From contig NZ_CP126307.1 of NCBI RefSeq assembly GCF_030144325.1, positions 5,050,001 to 5,114,000 on the forward strand: 64,000 nt of DNA, written 5' to 3'. How positions within the stretch are numbered: the first letter of the stretch is position 1; each line of letters starts with the position of its first letter. Below are positions 63,560-64,000 of the stretch, one piece after another. The translations under genes were made by a program, and so were the position numbers. The notes under the pieces were generated by a model, which searched no databases, was not told where the DNA came from, and saw nothing but the letters and a program-made list of their open reading frames with translations. Source of the stretch: Bosea vestrisii. Its GTDB lineage: Bacteria; Pseudomonadota; Alphaproteobacteria; Rhizobiales; Beijerinckiaceae.

Positions 63560-64000
63560 GCACCGCGTCCGATCTCTCAGCCGCCGACCGCGCCACCCAT
63601 GCGCGGATCATGAAGGGCCTGCGGCTGGTCACCGCGCCGTTCCCGCATCTGGCCGGGCTTGCCGCCGCGGTGCGTGTCGAAATCGATGCGCGCGTGCCGA
63701 CGATGGGCGTCTTTGCCTCCGGCCGGCTGCTGGCGAATCCTGCCTTCACGGCGAGGCTCTCCGGCGACGATCTCGTCTTCGTGCTCGCCCATGAGCTGCT
63801 GCATCTGGCACTGCGGACCCATGACCGGGCTCGCGGCAGCGCTACGCTCGAGTTCAACTACGCCCACGACTACATCATCAACGACATGCTGCGGCATGCG
63901 CTCGGCACCACGACGATCCCGGCCGGCGGGCTCGATATGCCGGGTGCCCGCGAGCGCTCGGCCGAGGACATCGTGCTGGAGATGCGCCGCACCGGCAATT
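63556..64000 (+). CDS. Metallopeptidase-like/VWA protein (DUF2201 type), 3' end outside the window
   Basis: Only the first 148 residues are visible. MSTASDLSAADRATHARIMK begins the protein at the ATGA overlap with the MoxR stop. A zinc-protease-like motif HELLHLALRTHDR (HExxH) is at about residues 79-91, followed by FNYAHDYIINDMLRHAL. This arrangement matches DUF2201 proteins, which carry a putative metallopeptidase N-domain and a C-terminal VWA domain and are encoded next to MoxR ATPases. The VWA part would lie beyond base 64000. Whether it cleaves peptides is unknown. Confidence 0.82.
   Translation, partial: MSTASDLSAADRATHARIMKGLRLVTAPFPHLAGLAAAVRVEIDARVPTMGVFASGRLLANPAFTARLSGDDLVFVLAHELLHLALRTHDRARGSATLEFNYAHDYIINDMLRHALGTTTIPAGGLDMPGARERSAEDIVLEMRRTGN

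Overview
This is a 64 kb stretch of a GC-rich alphaproteobacterial chromosome, most likely from the order Hyphomicrobiales (a Bosea-like organism is my guess, not proven). Pointers are a giant apolipoprotein-like polar-growth protein of the GPR/RgsE type, an Mla lipid transporter with a STAS domain fused to its permease, many ABC uptake operons, and the palindromic intergenic repeats common in this order. I see no rRNA, tRNA, CRISPR array, prophage or insertion sequence.

Layout. 1-5 kb: malonate use (malonyl-CoA decarboxylase, cut by the window edge, and malonyl-CoA synthetase), a metallo-beta-lactamase-fold hydrolase, and a flavin reductase divergent from soxR with a well-formed SoxR operator. 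5-9 kb: a creatininase-family amidohydrolase divergent from an NMT1/ThiY-type ABC transporter. 9-15 kb: a conserved helical protein, an MFS carrier, then mlaE-mlaF-mlaD and a lipoprotein gene for phospholipid transport across the envelope. 15.1-16.6 kb: a lower-GC two-gene islet (WYL-like protein plus DUF3800 protein), the best candidate here for an undescribed system. 16.8-23.1 kb: the GPR-like giant gene. 23-31.5 kb: Hpt protein, ferredoxin, MFS carrier, stress proteins, an FAD oxidoreductase divergent from a GntR regulator, a CoxE-like VWA protein and HU.

31.7-40 kb: a PhzS-like flavin monooxygenase, a glycerophosphodiesterase, a PilZ protein, and a complete branched-chain-amino-acid-type (Liv) ABC operon ending in a cupin. 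The monooxygenase and the Liv operon share a similar AAGCTT-centred palindrome upstream and may be one regulon. 40-51 kb: purine uptake and breakdown (BMP-type nucleoside ABC transporter, xdhA-xdhB-xdhC, and divergent guanine deaminase). 51-54 kb: a class IV aminotransferase, a CGNR regulator and an orphan Liv-type binding protein. 54-60 kb: a peptide ABC operon. 60-64 kb: NADP malic enzyme and a MoxR ATPase followed by a metallopeptidase-like/VWA partner cut by the window end.

Caution on sequence quality. Six reading-frame breaks hit five otherwise well-conserved genes (GPR, monooxygenase, livH, the nucleoside ABC ATPase twice, MoxR). Five lie at runs of five or six identical bases, four of them G/C runs that look one base short. 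Homopolymer sequencing error is a simpler explanation than five decaying genes, so I describe both the frame as it stands and the corrected product.
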